From the NCBI GenBank assembly GCA_029379385.1, contig CM055607.1, positions 17,546,001 to 17,610,000 of the forward strand: a stretch of DNA of 64,000 bases, read 5' to 3'. Position 1 is the stretch's first letter. Every line of letters begins with the position of its first letter. Under the pieces are notes generated by a model. It searched no databases. It was given only the letters and a program-made list of their open reading frames with translations, and was not told where the DNA came from. A program made the position numbers and the translations under genes. Of the stretch, positions 45,826 through 59,651 are shown in pieces. Source of the DNA: Quillaja saponaria. Its lineage: Eukaryota; Streptophyta; Magnoliopsida; Fabales; Quillajaceae.

Positions 45826-48800
45826 CTAGAATAAAAGCAACGTTGCCAACATAATAAACGACAATAAGAGGACCCAAAATAAAAACCAGCTTCCAAACCC
45901 TCCGTATTCTTCATAAGGATCAGCATCCCAATCCAAGGCTTCTCTACTGTACCTCATTTCAGCAGTAACTGCAACATTTTCTCCTTTTTCAGCTAAGCTA
46001 ATATGTGATAAGATGTGAGGGAAAACTTTCTTATAAGATTCTTCACCAACAAGCAAATCTGAATGGCCAAAACCGTCCACAACCACCCTTTCATGTCTAA
46101 AACCAGGTTGATGTACTTTCATGTACCTGTTAGCAAGAAATGAAGTCTCTGGAGTCACAAGGAGACTACGGCCACCGGAAATGTAAAGTGTGGGGAGTGC
46201 CATTCTTTCAGGATGGATCATATATGAGTTGTCTCCGTGACTGTCTACAATGAAACCAGCATTGCAAATTTTTCTAAGGTGAGGAAAAGCTGCCATGGGG
46301 AGTCTTGGCAAACTTTCCTTGATTATCCAGTGATGCATGGTACTGCTTATATTTTCATGCCAGAATGTGTTTCCAAATATGCCAGAAAAGACCTCACATT
46401 CATCACAGGTGCATCTCTCATATCGTGGGATGAAATGGGCTATAGCTCTCAAGATCCTGTGTCCTGAACTGGAACCTGATGTTGCTGACAAGGGTAGGAT
46501 TCTGTTCTTGCCTAGCATAACCATAGACATCTGCATCAAAAAACATAAAATAAACACAAGGCTTAAACGGGAAAAGGAAAGTATGAACTTGTACAGAATC
46601 ATTTTGCATCTCTATATTAACAAAAGGGAGGTAACGCATGATTTGTTTAACAAGGGTAGCTATTTCAGGCCAAAAACATAAAGGTGAGTGCCACTCTTGG
46701 TGTAAGTTTTACATTACGATAAAAAATAAAATTAACTGTCTAATTGAACACAACAATGTGAATTTATCCAGTATAATTTAAATCAACAGTCTGAAAATAT
46801 CATGCTCACTGCCATATTGAGCATTCTCCTTGTCTTTTTCTTTTTTGGCTACCACAAATTGTGTTTATCATTGATGTTCTCTTTATTAGCAACTGTTTCA
46901 CAGTTATAGTCCAGGTGGAAAACATACTAAGAAGAAAAATCCTCAAAATCGTAAGTTCAATCAAAATAGAAATAAGGGAGCATACGGGGATCAAAGGAAG
47001 CCACATTTTGACTTTAGACAAAGCATTAAGCTTGAAGAACATTGAAGAGTTGGTGCAAGATAGAGAAGCTATGTGGGCAGCAGAGACATGCCCTCCCATG
47101 AGAGCAACGTGAATGGCCAATCCTCCAACACAATGTGCAATTATATGTATCTTTGTTGATGGTCCATGCATTTCAAGTATTTTGTTAATTGCTGCAGCAG
47201 AATATACAAAATCAGAAGAGACACAGAATAAAAAGAATACTCCAAAAACAACAATCTATTGGGAAGAATCCAAATCCCAAGTATCTCTACCAGCAGGGAT
47301 GTCAAATCTTCCAATGTCATCAATTGTAAAGCTGTTTGAAGCATTAAGAGGATGCAGTCTTGGTAGCAATAGCCATGTTTCATGTCCTTCTTCCAATAAA
47401 GTTCTGACTAAGTCATTTGGTTCTGTTGGCAGCCAGTAACTCTCAGTAGAATGCCCATTAAGAAGGAGAACTGGATTTCCCTTTCCTTTAAATTCTAATG
47501 AATTTTGGTTGCAATTCCATTGCCTGCAACTGATGATGATTCCATCTCCTGCACGAAATAGAAGGGAAAACTCAAAATTAGAAATCTAAGCAACACATAA
47601 GAAGTTTCTCGCTTTGTTTTTCCTTTTACCATTTTTAACTGTTAAGCTTCTTGCACTTTGTGGATTGGACCACTTATGAATTGCCCACTGCACTCTACCT
47701 TTTACCAAGTGAAAGTTTTTAACCATGCTAGCATTTTATTTTTCCTGTCATTTCTCTAATCTTAAGGTTTTATCTGTCTTCTCAACATTCCCAAACTGAT
47801 GTGACTTATTGGACTAAGTCATCTAGTTGGATTGGATAACATCAACTTCAACCAAAAACAACTGAAGCTCTTTAGAATATGGTCTTTGTAAGTACTACCT
47901 GTTTTTATTTCATGGAGTTTTTCTCTTTGATAAGCTTTGTGGTAAAAGTCTGCTGATAAGATCAGGTTCTTGTAACCCCATCTTGGGATCTGGATGATAT
48001 AGGTTCTCAGGATAGTTGATGCCAGAAGACATATGAACCTTCCTTTCCTGTTCCCAGTAAGGCTTGCGACGCTCTTAAAAAGCTCTATCAGAGAAATGTT
48101 AAGCTCTCCTTTTAAATTCACCATTTCATCCCTTGGACTCTCATCAATGACTTTCCTTAACGTAACATGCAGAGTTGTTGTCTCCCTCCAAGAGTATAAT
48201 GCAAAAAGATAAGGATTCATGATCTTCTTTCCCTCGAGAATATATCTGCATGAAAGAAATGAACTTATAAATTTATAGTATGCAAGAAAGAAGAAGAATC
48301 TAAATAAAAACATATCATACCTTGAGCCAGAAGAAGCAGCGAGGAGCAGATGGTAGCACATATACTGCGTGTATGGAGTTTTATAATCTACTTGACACAA
48401 ATTTATATCCCCATCTATGACATGTAAATCATCCTTCTCAATACCCCGTAGTACAACATAACCACCAATTTTTCCTCGAAGAAGTGGATGAAAATCTCCA
48501 ATAATCAAACTTGATTCTTCAAAATGCTTCTCATTCCAAGAGTTCATTTTCATTTTAAGATAAGCTGTGCATGGTATACCACCCACAAAACCTCTCATGG
48601 TTTCCTTGAATACAACTGTAGATCTTTCATGGTTATGTAAGTTGTTATTGGCGACTGAATCTGGATTCTGGTCAAGAGTTTTCACCAGACATTCAGTATC
48701 ATTTTTACTCTTGTACTTGAGTATGTCCTGCACAAGGTGCCTACTTACATGCTCAGCAGCTGTTGCAATGGTAAGAGAGGGATTTATGCCAACAGAACAG

Positions 48801-51144
48801 GGGATTAATGAAGCATCACAGACATAGAGGCCAGGGTGCACACTAGCAGGAGCCTCTGGGTCATATATCTGACCATTGGGATGGCAAACACCATTTGTAG
48901 AATCTGAAGATGCATTGCATCCACCCAAAAGATGAACAGATGTGCTTCGGTATCTTGACACGAAGAGAATTCCACCCAATCTCTTGGTAAGCTTTTGAAA
49001 GGCTTTAATTTTACGAGCAAGTAGGGGATCATGGGGTGGACTGAAACATATTCTTTTTGTTGCCCTTTCAAATGTGAGTCTCCCATCACTCTCATCATAT
49101 CCCATAGCATTGAGAATGATTGCTTGATCGGATTTTAAACCCATGACACATTTCAGCTTATCTATAATCCCATGAATGAAACAAAAACCAGTTGGCCATC
49201 CATAAGTTGTAATCCCTTTAAATAGTAGGTGGGGATAACCCACTGGAAGGACAGCACTCTGCCAAAAGGAACAAAGTTAATAAGGGTTGAAACAGTTATT
49301 ATGCTAAAGTGTGTTTCCGCCAATATTTGTATATATACAGTGCATGTGTATTTGAATTCCTAAATACTGCATGTATATCTTGTTTCAGTTATATAGAAAC
49401 CCAAAAGAGATGAAATCTATTTATAACATTCCCAACTAACTTAAGGACAATAATCTGGAACCATAAGGTTTTCTATATGGATGGGCTACTTAGAGGGGAA
49501 ATTTTTTCAGGTGCTATTTAGTTATCAGGATCCTGATTCTGATGTAAGCCTAAGTTGATATTTTGGTTTGAACTCAAAATTGAGACAATAATTTAAATAC
49601 CAGTATTTTTTTTCCCTATGTTACTGATTACTGAAAGATTATAAAAATTATCCTACACGAACTGAAGTTAATTAAGTTTCCATGCTGCAGTAAGTCTCCC
49701 AACCTGGATTGTGAAACCCAAAGAAGAAGTATAAGATGAAGAGATGGATGGCCCCGGCCTATCTCGCAAAGACATATTTGGCAATTTCTTTCTATCTAAT
49801 CCATAAGCATTCAAGGGCGCTGAGCTTCCAGCAAGGTATGCAACAGTATTCCCATTACAGCTAAACCCACAACCAAGTGCTTTTGAAAGTCTCAATCCTC
49901 TCATTTGTGATTGGAATAGTATCTTTGAGGTGCCAAATACTCCTGCTGCAGAAATCAAGTTAAAGTTTAACAGCCAAAATGGGAAACTAAGACAGAAAAA
50001 TATTAGTTGTTGCTAAAGCAACCAACCTGAGAGAATTACAAAATCAGAGGTGATATAGTTAATTTCATTCAAGTACAGACGCCATCTTCTTCTTCCGCTG
50101 ATTTTGCCTCCTTGTTGGCAAATATCATTTTTTACCACATACTGAACTTCACATTTTGTTTTAATTATACATCCTTCCTGCATCATCAAAACTATCAAAT
50201 TTAAAGGAAAGACAATGCCTAATTATTCATTAATATATAAAGTAGAAGATTACATGCCTGCATTGCCGTAGCTAAATAAGTTTTATCGGTGGAGTTCTTT
50301 GCATTATATGGACATCCGGAAAGACAATTTCCACAGCCTAAGCAGCCATCCATCTGCTGCAGCTTCCTTGAACCAGGCATTGGATCCACAGCATCAAAAT
50401 TAATGCTTAACTTCATATCAAGATTTTCTTTGAACTCTCTATCAGCTACTTGGTCCATCACTTTCGCAGCAGGAAACTTGACAGGAACTTTCTCTACCCT
50501 CAGCATGGATTCAGCAGAAGCTTGACAGACATCCCAATCTTTCTCCCATTCCTTTGGCCACTTAGAGTTTCTTCTGGCACGAACTGGGGTTGGCAACATT
50601 ACGCCCGCATTTACTAGTGAACCGCCACCAAGCCCGCAGGCTACTACTGCTGCAGAATCATTTTGTTCATATACCTATATTTATCAATCAGCTATAGATT
50701 AATTAGGTACTATTATTAAGTTTGCAACTTAAATGAGACTAATACCATCTATTTGTAGGTAAACAGAACAGTATTCAAAGTAACCTGACTATAGACATGA
50801 TTTAATCATATTGTAGACATATATCATAGCAGGGTACAAGAAAAACAAAGCAATAAAACTGATAGACAGGAAGAAACAATGACCTGGAACAAAGCATCCT
50901 TTGAGCCACAGCTGATGTTTAAGTTCTGACTTTCCATCCTTACAGCTGATATGATCTTCAAGCTGTCAGTAGGGAAATCATGAGCTTCCCATCTCCGACC
51001 TTTCTCAATTAAACACACCTTTATTCCAGCCATTGACATCCGACAAGCAGCAACAGAACCACCATATCCAGAACCGACAACAACAGCATCATAATTCTCT
51101 TCTTCTTCATCAATCCATCCTTCTAACTTAGTTCTTTCTTTCAT
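45826..51144 (-). CDS. GMC oxidoreductase-alpha/beta hydrolase fusion, copy 2
   Basis: Nine exons join in phase to 1174 residues: 50884-51144, 50258-50674, 50027-50177, 49704-49945, 48321-49258, 47899-48245, 47291-47548, 46986-47191, 45826-46530. Exon lengths equal copy 1 except exons 7 and 9, shorter by two codons and one codon. All key motifs are kept: GSGYGG FAD loop, CxxCxxCxxxCP, HLLGGC, GINPSLTIATAAEH, hydrolase elbow AHCVGG, GFGHSD and a C-terminal hydrophobic anchor (LFWVLLLSFIMLATLLLF). The product should be a membrane-anchored flavoprotein-hydrolase. The function is inferred from family resemblance to bacterial cholesterol oxidases only. It lies about 0.8 kb upstream of the ORANGE-family gene, in the same orientation. 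Neither copy shows a disabling change, so both could be expressed. Confidence 0.87.
50178..50257 (-). other. GC-AG intron in GMC-hydrolase copy 2
   Basis: Same position, length (80 bp), donor (CAG^GCATGT) and acceptor (GATGCAG) as in copy 1. The rare donor therefore predates the duplication. Confidence 0.8.
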
Positions 51145-51904
51145 TTATTTGCAGTCCCAGATCAAATATTCTAAGAGACCAAGTTCTTGTGTGTGGTCAA
51201 TTAAAATGCTAAAGAGAATGGATCCAGTAAAAAATACACTAGGAGAATTTTAGTTTTAGATTCAGGAATTTATAGATGATTACAATGCCACCTTGGAAAC
51301 TATTTTTATTTCTGTTTTTAGCCACGTCTTCATTATTTCTGTATGAAGAAACCAAAGCATCTAAGGTGGGATCACATTTTCCTAGTAATGTGCTCCTTGA
51401 CAACATACTTCCAGAGTTCTAGGTTCAAATATTGGTAGACAATCCAACAGCATAAAAATTTGAAATTTAGCAAATTTTACAAAAAGGACAAGATAAAAAG
51501 AATATTGTAGGTTAGCACATAGAAAATGACAATAAAAGGATATTGTAGTTTAGAGTACAGAGCACAGAAAGAGATGAGAACACATAAAACAAGCATGTTA
51601 GTTTTTAGTTCTTGTCCTGACATGTAAAAGCATATACATCAGTATAGTTGATGGCTAGAGGCCATTGGTTACCAATCACAAAGTTCTTTGTAGCACAATC
51701 CAACAAAATATCAGATTCTAGCAATTTTGTTCGGAGTTCAACCCAATGTTGGTTCAATTATTATGTAAGCATAAATTTATATCTAGCTAAACAAATTAGG
51801 ATATCCATTTAAGATCCAAACACTATTCCCATTTTCCCTCTATTAAATCAAAACTACACATATCAGCACAAAACTTATAACACTATATCTGAAGCAAAAT
51901 CCAT

Positions 51905-53469
51905 TCAGATTCTAGCTATTTCAACTGACTTCTTAAGGGCCTGCAGAAGACTTCTCATGATTCTTGGCTCACCAGGAGGTGACTTATCTTTCAAGTGCCC
52001 ATTTCTTATGGCACGGAAAACTGGACCTGAATTACTGGTTGCTGGAAAAACCAAGCAATCAATATACACAAGAACCTCGGTCTCCCCATCTCCAATGGTG
52101 ATAAATCCTAATCTAGCTCCACCAGATACTCTGTCCACCTGTTCAATTGAAACATAGATCTAAGACTTCTGCAGAAGCATTCAGAAAAGCATCATTGACT
52201 TAAATGTGGCGATTAGTGCAAACCAAACATCAACAATAGCAGGCAACTGAATTCAATTCTCAACAATGTCGCTGAAATGAGGAGTGATAATTACAAGGAT
52301 CCAATAATGTTTTCCTCAAAGGTAGCTAGATCTTAGAGCCATCCACTATGAATTCTCTAAGTACAAAATAGTGGAAATATGCATCTTACAAGTTCTGACT
52401 ACCCCTGCTCAGTAGCTGGGAAGTGTGAGAGACAGACAGACAGACACAAAAAGAGAGACAGACAAGGGCTAGACCTAATTAATAAAGTCATTCAACTCAA
52501 GATCTCTGGAAAAATATGATGCAAAACCACATGATATAACTGGCCATGAACATAATAATTAAAATAACTCAATGTTAAACATACATGACCCACACACAAC
52601 TCTTTTCTAAAGAAGGATCTGGATTCTGGTATCAAGATGTCAATCCAACTGACTGACCACTGTAAATTTGGTACCTGGAGCACACCATTAGTATGGTTCA
52701 CAAACTTAACATTATTAGACTAGTCATTACCATATCAGTCTGTAGATTTTATATAAATACAGAAAGACAAAACTCCATAGTTCTTTGTCCTAGATTGCCA
52801 TGGACAAAGACCTATGGTGCTACATTTTTCATTTTTGGTGCCAAACTGCAATACTACTAACCAGTGTCTAAATTTACTGTGTTAACACCACTGAGAAAAA
52901 CACTGAATTGAATTACAAAACAAGATGTCAATAGGTTTATTTTTTTTCTTAACTAAGCAGAGGGTATTAATGCTTATATAGTTGTAAAAATGAGTTGAAT
53001 AATAAGAGGGAAGGCGAAAGACACACCTTGAGGGGCACGGGAAGTGGCAGATTGGCTCCTTGGCAGAGACTGTTTGCCCACTGTCATAACCCAAGGGAGA
53101 GAAAAGGATTAAAAATGAAGCAGACACCACAATTACATAAAAACAACAACAATTTAGCGAAGAAAGCGAACTACGGATTAAGAAGAGAGGCACCTGAAAG
53201 AGCAAGGATTCAAATCTCTGAATATCAGTATCCGGAGGCAATTTCATTGTGCCCAAAGACACTCCATCGTCAGCGCCGCCATCATTTCCGGCTGAGGCTT
53301 TCACTACTGTCTTTTTCGCTGCCCGTGCCGCAGTCGACAGATTGCTGTAGCGGAGCCTAGAGAACCGTTGGTAGTTGCAACTGCTTATGGCAATCAGCAT
53401 AGTGGAAGAGAGTTGCGAATGGGAATTCTCACGCGTCGGGTAAAGGAATTGCTTCATAGCACATGCCAT
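51905..53469 (-). CDS. Plastid-targeted protein of unknown function
   Basis: Three exons join in phase to 187 residues: 53194-53469, 53027-53080 and 51905-52138. The N-terminal ~55 residues are rich in Ser, Arg and Ala with few acids (SRLRYSNLSTAARAAKKTV), as in a chloroplast transit peptide. The conserved body runs from KLPPDTDIQRFESLLFQ through WANSLCQGANLPLPVPLK to VSGGARLGFITI, SGPVFRAIRNG and PPGEPRIMRSLLQALKKSVEIA. I recognise it as a short conserved plant protein but cannot name a characterised function. No catalytic motif or membrane segment is visible. It lies between GMC copy 2 and SNX1 on the same strand. The second exon is only 18 codons, but its splice sites and phase are good. 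Confidence 0.82.
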
Positions 53470-54319
53470 AGCTCACTCGGTCACTCCACTCAGAGACACA
53501 GAATTCTTTTTGGGAGAAGATAGGTAGATATGATTTTGGTGTTGAGCTACGGGTTTGGTTTTTGTTTTGAGGTGGGAAACTGCTATCTGCTCAGGGTAAG
53601 GCCCCACATGATTGTAATATGAAACAAATCTAAAAGCACTCATTCACTATAAAAGAAAGGAGAGAAAAAAAAAAGAACGTATCATTGGCAGCAAGCCGGC
53701 AACTGTAATCCAAAACCATCAATATTTCTTCCTTAATGGGAGAAACTAAAATAAAATAAAATAATTATTTTCCCTTATTTTCGAAAAATTATTTTGAAGT
53801 CCCAACTCCCATCCAAATATAAAAGACCAAATTGAAAGAAAATTAAGATGTTTATTGTTTTTCACTCTTTTTTTTTTTTTTTTTTATCTTTCGTTACAAT
53901 ACTTGCTTCTCTTTACAAACGAGAGAAGATTACGATGCCTCCTCGGATTTTCTTTTTCTCCACTTCCATTCCTCCCATTTTCTTAATTCCTTGATTCTTT
54001 CTCAAACAAACGCATATTCTTTTAACTGATATGAACTAAGAAAGAACCCGGGATTACTTTCTATATCCAGATTACTGCTACAACCATTGCATTCCAATTC
54101 ATCATTTTCCAGAATTAGATGAATTAAGCTTTTAAATAAGCGTAGAATTTGTACAAGTGAATAAATGGTAAAACAAACACATCTTATACAACATAAAACA
54201 GCAGAAGTAACTCCATAAAAGTAGCCTTGTAATGCAAGAGTTACCCCTCCTATTTCCAAGTCCAAAGAAAACTCTGGGCAAGTAGATCTCTTAGTTTCTG
54301 GTGTTCATTTCTAAATGCA
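53470..54319. other. Spacer, 5' flank of plastid gene and SNX1 3' UTR
   Basis: Non-coding, with a 20-base poly-T run near 53867-53886. The lower-strand transcript end of SNX1 probably falls in about 54000-54319. A minus-strand ORF at 54002-54265 shows no family resemblance. Confidence 0.5.
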
Positions 54320-57300
54320 CTATGAGGAGGAACACAATTCAAGCTTAGGAAGGAGACTTCGCCAGGCATCTGCAATACCATTTGCCAGACGTGCCTGACC
54401 TTTTGCAAACTCATGAAAAGCAATCCCCATATCCAACGTTTTCTGTTCTTGAAAATGCACTATCTCTTCATTCATCAGTCGAACAATTGTCTCAAAAGTT
54501 CTAGTTGCTTCCTCACTCTCCGCCTTCAACTGCATGACAAAGCATCTTAGCCAACCACAATAAAGAGACAAATAATTTCAAATCTTAGACCAAAGTACTG
54601 ATGTAGCTAACTTGCCTCCTTATATTCAATCTCAGCTTCTCCCACTCTATCCGATCGAGTTAGCATGAGCTTGTCGCTGCATACCAAGAGATGTACAAGA
54701 ATAACTAAATCACATAACAAGAAACCTCAACAACTTGTCTTTTCTAAGCCAAGATAGAAAAACAGATAAAATGGAATAAACCAACAGATGATAGAATGAT
54801 CATATTATATCATAGGGTTATTTATACTTATTTCCTTCGAACGTGCATAATAATATAAGCAAAGGTACCTTCCTATATACTTTTATTAATTTCAAAATGT
54901 TAAAAAGAGGACAAGCACATATGCAGCTTATTATTGCTTCTAGACACGGGAAAGAATGTCATGTTAAAAAAATATCAACGGTACAAATGCAGATCAATAG
55001 TAATGGAGAAATTCCTAGACCAAGACTTCAAGTGAGATTAAAATATATATAACTCAGGATGCCACTTACGCTACAGCATCAAAATACTAATGCTCTTATC
55101 CAGGCTGCTAGTGTCATACAGATAAACAGAAGTATTAATATATTAGAATCAGGAATATACAGATTAATCTCCTTCAGCTTGATTGTTTCAGCCAGTTCAC
55201 ATTGTCTCCTAAAGGCATTGGCCCTCTCAGCTATAGTTGCCTGTATTAAAATGTTAAAACAAGATTAGCTTCATAAATAAAGAATATCATAAAATTGGGG
55301 CTGGGTTCTTCTTTTTTCTACTTTGCTTATCTTTTGTTTTCTCTTTTTTCTTTTTTGGAAGGGTATGTAGAGAAGCCAATTTAACAACTATTTCAGAACT
55401 ACTGTTTTACTGTTGATATCTTGATCATAGCAGATACCAAACTTAATCTGACTAGAGAAATAAGAAGGTCTTCAATTAGGTCATATGATTTAAGTCCATT
55501 AAAAAAAGGGAAAACAAAACAAGCCTAACCTTAATAGATTGCACGGCACGGACATAATCTTTCATGGGTTCTTCAAAATTCATCAGGATTTGGTGAGCCT
55601 GCACATTAAATAAAGCAAACACTATATTAGCATATTATACTCTCCATCCTTCAACATGCACATACAAACCAGCATTCATGCACACATATACATATAAGCA
55701 CTAACTGTAACAGGTGGCACTGTCACTGGGTAGCACACCTCCTTTTGCAGCTTAACTGACAAAGTCTCTGCTTTAGCCCCAAGTTCCGAAAATGCCTTCC
55801 CAAGAGCATCTCCTTCACAGGCACCAAGAAGTTTGACTGCTTTCCCAAAATCCGACAGTGACTGTCCCAACTCTGAAAGAAGTCAAGAACCAAGACTTAA
55901 CTAGAAGTCAAGAACCAATACTTAACTAAAGCACATTTAACGTAGTGATACCCCTCCAAAATTAGACCTATAGTGCCTGGGAGGGAGAGGGAAAGACAGA
56001 AACCAAAACATGGAGAAGACCATTATAGACGAACCACGTAAAAGCTTAACTGAAATTTTACCTCTGTGCCTCTTAACCAGACGATAAGCATGCTTTTGTG
56101 CTTCAGTCAAGTGGTTTTCAAGCTCAAAGATGTAGTGTTTTAGCTTTTCATATTCAGGATTTGATTCTTCCACTGGCTTTTCCTTCCCAAGGACAACGTC
56201 ACTCACTTTAGATTGTACATCCTGTCATAATTTTAAATGTAGATTAGAAAACGAATTTCTATATCTGGATGACAGCTTAGCAGTCAAATACACATTGAAT
56301 ATAGTTGCAAAAGCCAATTCTCAAAAATAGCACTGTCTCCAATGTTTGGTTACATCACTATTGGGATATCCCATTCCATAGGAACTGAGATCCAACAAGA
56401 ATAAACTACCAAAAATAGCATTGTCTCCAATGCTTGCTTACATCACTATTGGGATATCCCATTCCATAGGAACTGAGATCCAACAAGAATAAACTACCAA
56501 AAACACCCACATACTGCATATTAACACACACTAAAGACTCGACGAAATGTATGCACCACATTGAATATTTTATTCAAGAGAACTGAATTGAGAAAGTTTT
56601 CTTTTACCAAAAAGAAATGATACTACATGCCACTCATTTGGGGGCAGAATCTGTCAAAAATTCAACCTTTGAAGAGTAATTTTATACCTAACCAACTTTA
56701 AAGAATATCATAACATCATAAGAATTTACCTCACCTTAAAAATCTGCATTAAATCAGATGGCTTCTTCTTGAAAATACCAGTCTCTTGAGACCTTAGTCT
56801 CTCCATTGTCTGAACAACAGGTAATACAAAATGTCAAATCAATCTTAGAACTTTTGGATTTAGAATAAAAATAATGGAACAGATCTTAGAACAAACATTT
56901 CAAAACCCACCCTGCCCTCCCAACCCCAGCCCCACCTTCCCAAAAAAAAAAGGAAGAAATCTCAGCAATATTTCATTTCATTTAAAAAAACCAAGAATTC
57001 TGATAACTCATTCTGCTAAAAAGCAATGTGACCAATCAATTGTAACCATAAAACAAAAACCACTTCAAGTTAAATCATATATTTTATATGCAAATAAGCA
57101 AAAAGAAAAACTATAACTTAGCATTTTCATTGAAAATAGTAAAGTGTCATGACAAAGGTGGTAGCTATATAACATTGAAGTGCTGAAATACATTACTAGT
57201 ACTACTCAAACAAATTTCTCTTTTCTTGGCGTGTCTACTCAACAATTTAACGGCATAACCTCTTCATCTGCCTGCAAAAAGGTTCTCAGATCCTCACTTT

Positions 57301-59651
57301 GCTGAAGCTCAGAATGTGAAGCTATCCTATTTACAAATATATCCAACGCTTGACGCCTCATCTCAATAAATTCAGCAGTGAAGCGAAATTTCTCTGCAAT
57401 AGAAACACAAATAAATAGCAAATGAATTTGAAATCACTCTTTACAGAATTAACATCAAAATTCTCAAATCTCCATTGAGTCCGTCTCAATGAGCAGAAAC
57501 TTTAACAAGCTATGTCTAGATAGACAAGTTTCAATTTTATTTTATTTTTTAAAAAAGTCAGTAGCCAGTCTAAATTTTTTGAATAAGATAGAGGTTTCAT
57601 GCTGGGGAAATGAAAGAATAAGTTCATGTCTTTTTTTAATTAGCAGAACATTAATTTAAAAAAAGATGGGTTTGTAAACCAAGCATACTAGAAGTATACA
57701 AGTAAACCCTTGTTTGTTTTTGGGTTCAACACTCTTGGCATCTTTAATAATTTATTATACAATAAAGAATCGTACAGATAGAAACCCCTGCAGGAGTCCT
57801 TTTATGAAGTCATTAGATAAAAGCACACATGGGCATATAATTTAGAGTAAGTAGCCAAAAAGAAATTTACAATGCATGCCAGATTTCATTTTACAAACAA
57901 GTCAAAATAAGTATTCGAGGAAGGAGGAGTATTAAATCAGACTAACATCAAGGTCTTAACCACTACTGTAAGTTGGTCCATCTGCAGCTCAAAAGAGTGA
58001 GGCTGGTTGATACAATATAAAGCTGAAGACCATTACATTGACAAAATTTAAACTAAAAAAGTGAGTAGAGAGAAAAAAATAGACCATTTGACAAGCAATT
58101 AGAGAAGTAGAATGCTTTCCGTGGTTAGAGGCACATTCACACTCACACCAAAGGAGGAAATCGAAAGATATGATATGAGCAGTGGTTTTCCAATTTTGTA
58201 AAAATAAGTGGATGATTAAGATAACCTCAAGCACACACATTAAAGTGTTCAAAAGGATGCCCAAACATCATAATCAAAAAACAATCTAGTAGAACTCTGA
58301 TTCTAAAGTATGATTATATCGCAAGAGAAGAAAGCCTGCTGACATGTTACCTACAGCACTTTTCTCTGGAAGAGGAGGAATGAATATTCCTTTGTACTTT
58401 TCAAAAAGACGATCACGTAACCAAACAAAGTCACTGTAACGTCGAATGACAATCTTCTCTGATCCCTGGTATTCAGGAAAATTTGTCTGCAAAAACAGAT
58501 CTCGCACATTCAGATATTGACATAGCATAACAAACTTAGTGTAAATCTTCATTATATAAGATCATGAGTATGAGAAGAACTAAAAGCAGAAACTATGATG
58601 TAGGACAAAGTAATATCAAGTATCAACAATGGACAGGGATAAAAATCAGCCAGTACATTCCTTTTTGTAATAAAGTTTAAGCAAACAAATGCTCAATTAA
58701 CCACACATAAAGTAGGTTCACCACACTCCTTCAAAAAGTACATAACCAATTATAGGAAACAATAATTAGTGCTCCTGCGAAACAATCAGCAGAAAGTTTG
58801 CAGTATAGCTCCCTTATTTCTTTTCACCTCACAAAGAAAGTGGTATCCCAACCAGGGTGAAACATGCACATATGCCATCAAAAGTTCTGTGCGCATGCAC
58901 ATCACCTTCTACTGTGTTTACAAATGAATCCAAGAGCTAGAAATATAAGAATTTGCATTGGATTTGAAAACAAACAGTCTGTGAGTCCCCATTCCTCTCT
59001 CAGAACAGATGTAAAGGGGAAACCAATGCTTGTAACCTTGTAGGAAAAACCACAACCTTATTGATTTTAAAGACCATATGGCTTCTAAATTACGAAAAGA
59101 AGTTGAACCTTCCTCCTTGAAATCCCATTGTTGCAATGGTTTTTATATCTTACAAATGAGTTTATTAACTAGATGAATTATGCAACCCTCTATTTTGTAC
59201 TATAACCCAACAAAACCCAATTACTAGGATTGTAATGTCTTATCTTTTTGATGATGCATCGACTCAATCTTAACATTAAGTACCACAAATCACAGCACAG
59301 AAAACTCAACCATCGATTGGGGAAATTGAATAAAAACAAGAGATTGAAAATATGTACCGAAATTAGCTCATTGAGAGATTACCTTGGTAATAACGCGGTA
59401 GGAGATATAAGCTTGGACGCCATTGCCAAGCTTAACAGGATCAGTCACTGAAACTGACAGGTAAGGCTGTGAAGATGGAGATCTAGGGCTCTGCGTGGAA
59501 CCTGAGACACTTCTTTGCTATTTCGTTCGTAACCATATAATAGTTTAAACAAAAAACATAATCAAAATCTAGTTCGTAATCGAATTCCGTATTGTAATCA
59601 AAGTAAAAACGATGAAGATGGTGTCGGAACAGTAATTACCGTGGAATTCAT
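54320..59651 (-). CDS. SNX1: Sorting nexin 1 (PX-BAR retromer component)
   Basis: Eleven exons join in phase to 401 residues, matching plant SNX1 length: 59640-59651, 59383-59517, 58351-58486, 57260-57393, 56735-56809, 56062-56221, 55739-55872, 55530-55598, 55161-55240, 54616-54676, 54320-54529. Exon 1 is only four codons (MNST). The PX domain (about 22-139) includes YISYRVITK, RRYSDF (64-69) and PPLPEK (86-91), the phosphoinositide-binding elements. The rest is a helical BAR-type region (KLKHYIFELENHL; FGKAVKLLGACEGDALG; EFAKGQARLANGIADAW). SNX1 acts at endosomes/trans-Golgi in sorting of auxin carriers and vacuolar receptors. The intron between exons 10 and 11 uses a GC donor (GAG^GCAAGT), because only this joins YKE to LKAESEE. 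Confidence 0.95.
56323..56498. repeat. Recent 88-bp tandem duplication in SNX1 intron 5
   Basis: 56323-56410 and 56411-56498 are tandem copies differing at three positions. The duplication lies within the intron between exons 5 and 6 and affects no splice site. Confidence 0.95.

Noticed and set aside
48805..49110. Second minus-strand frame inside GMC copy 2 exon 5
   Set aside because: Out-of-frame shadow; the main frame carries the conserved GMC motifs.
54002..54265. Minus-strand ORF of 87 codons after SNX1
   Set aside because: It lies beyond the SNX1 stop, probably in the 3' UTR, with no recognisable domain or splice logic.
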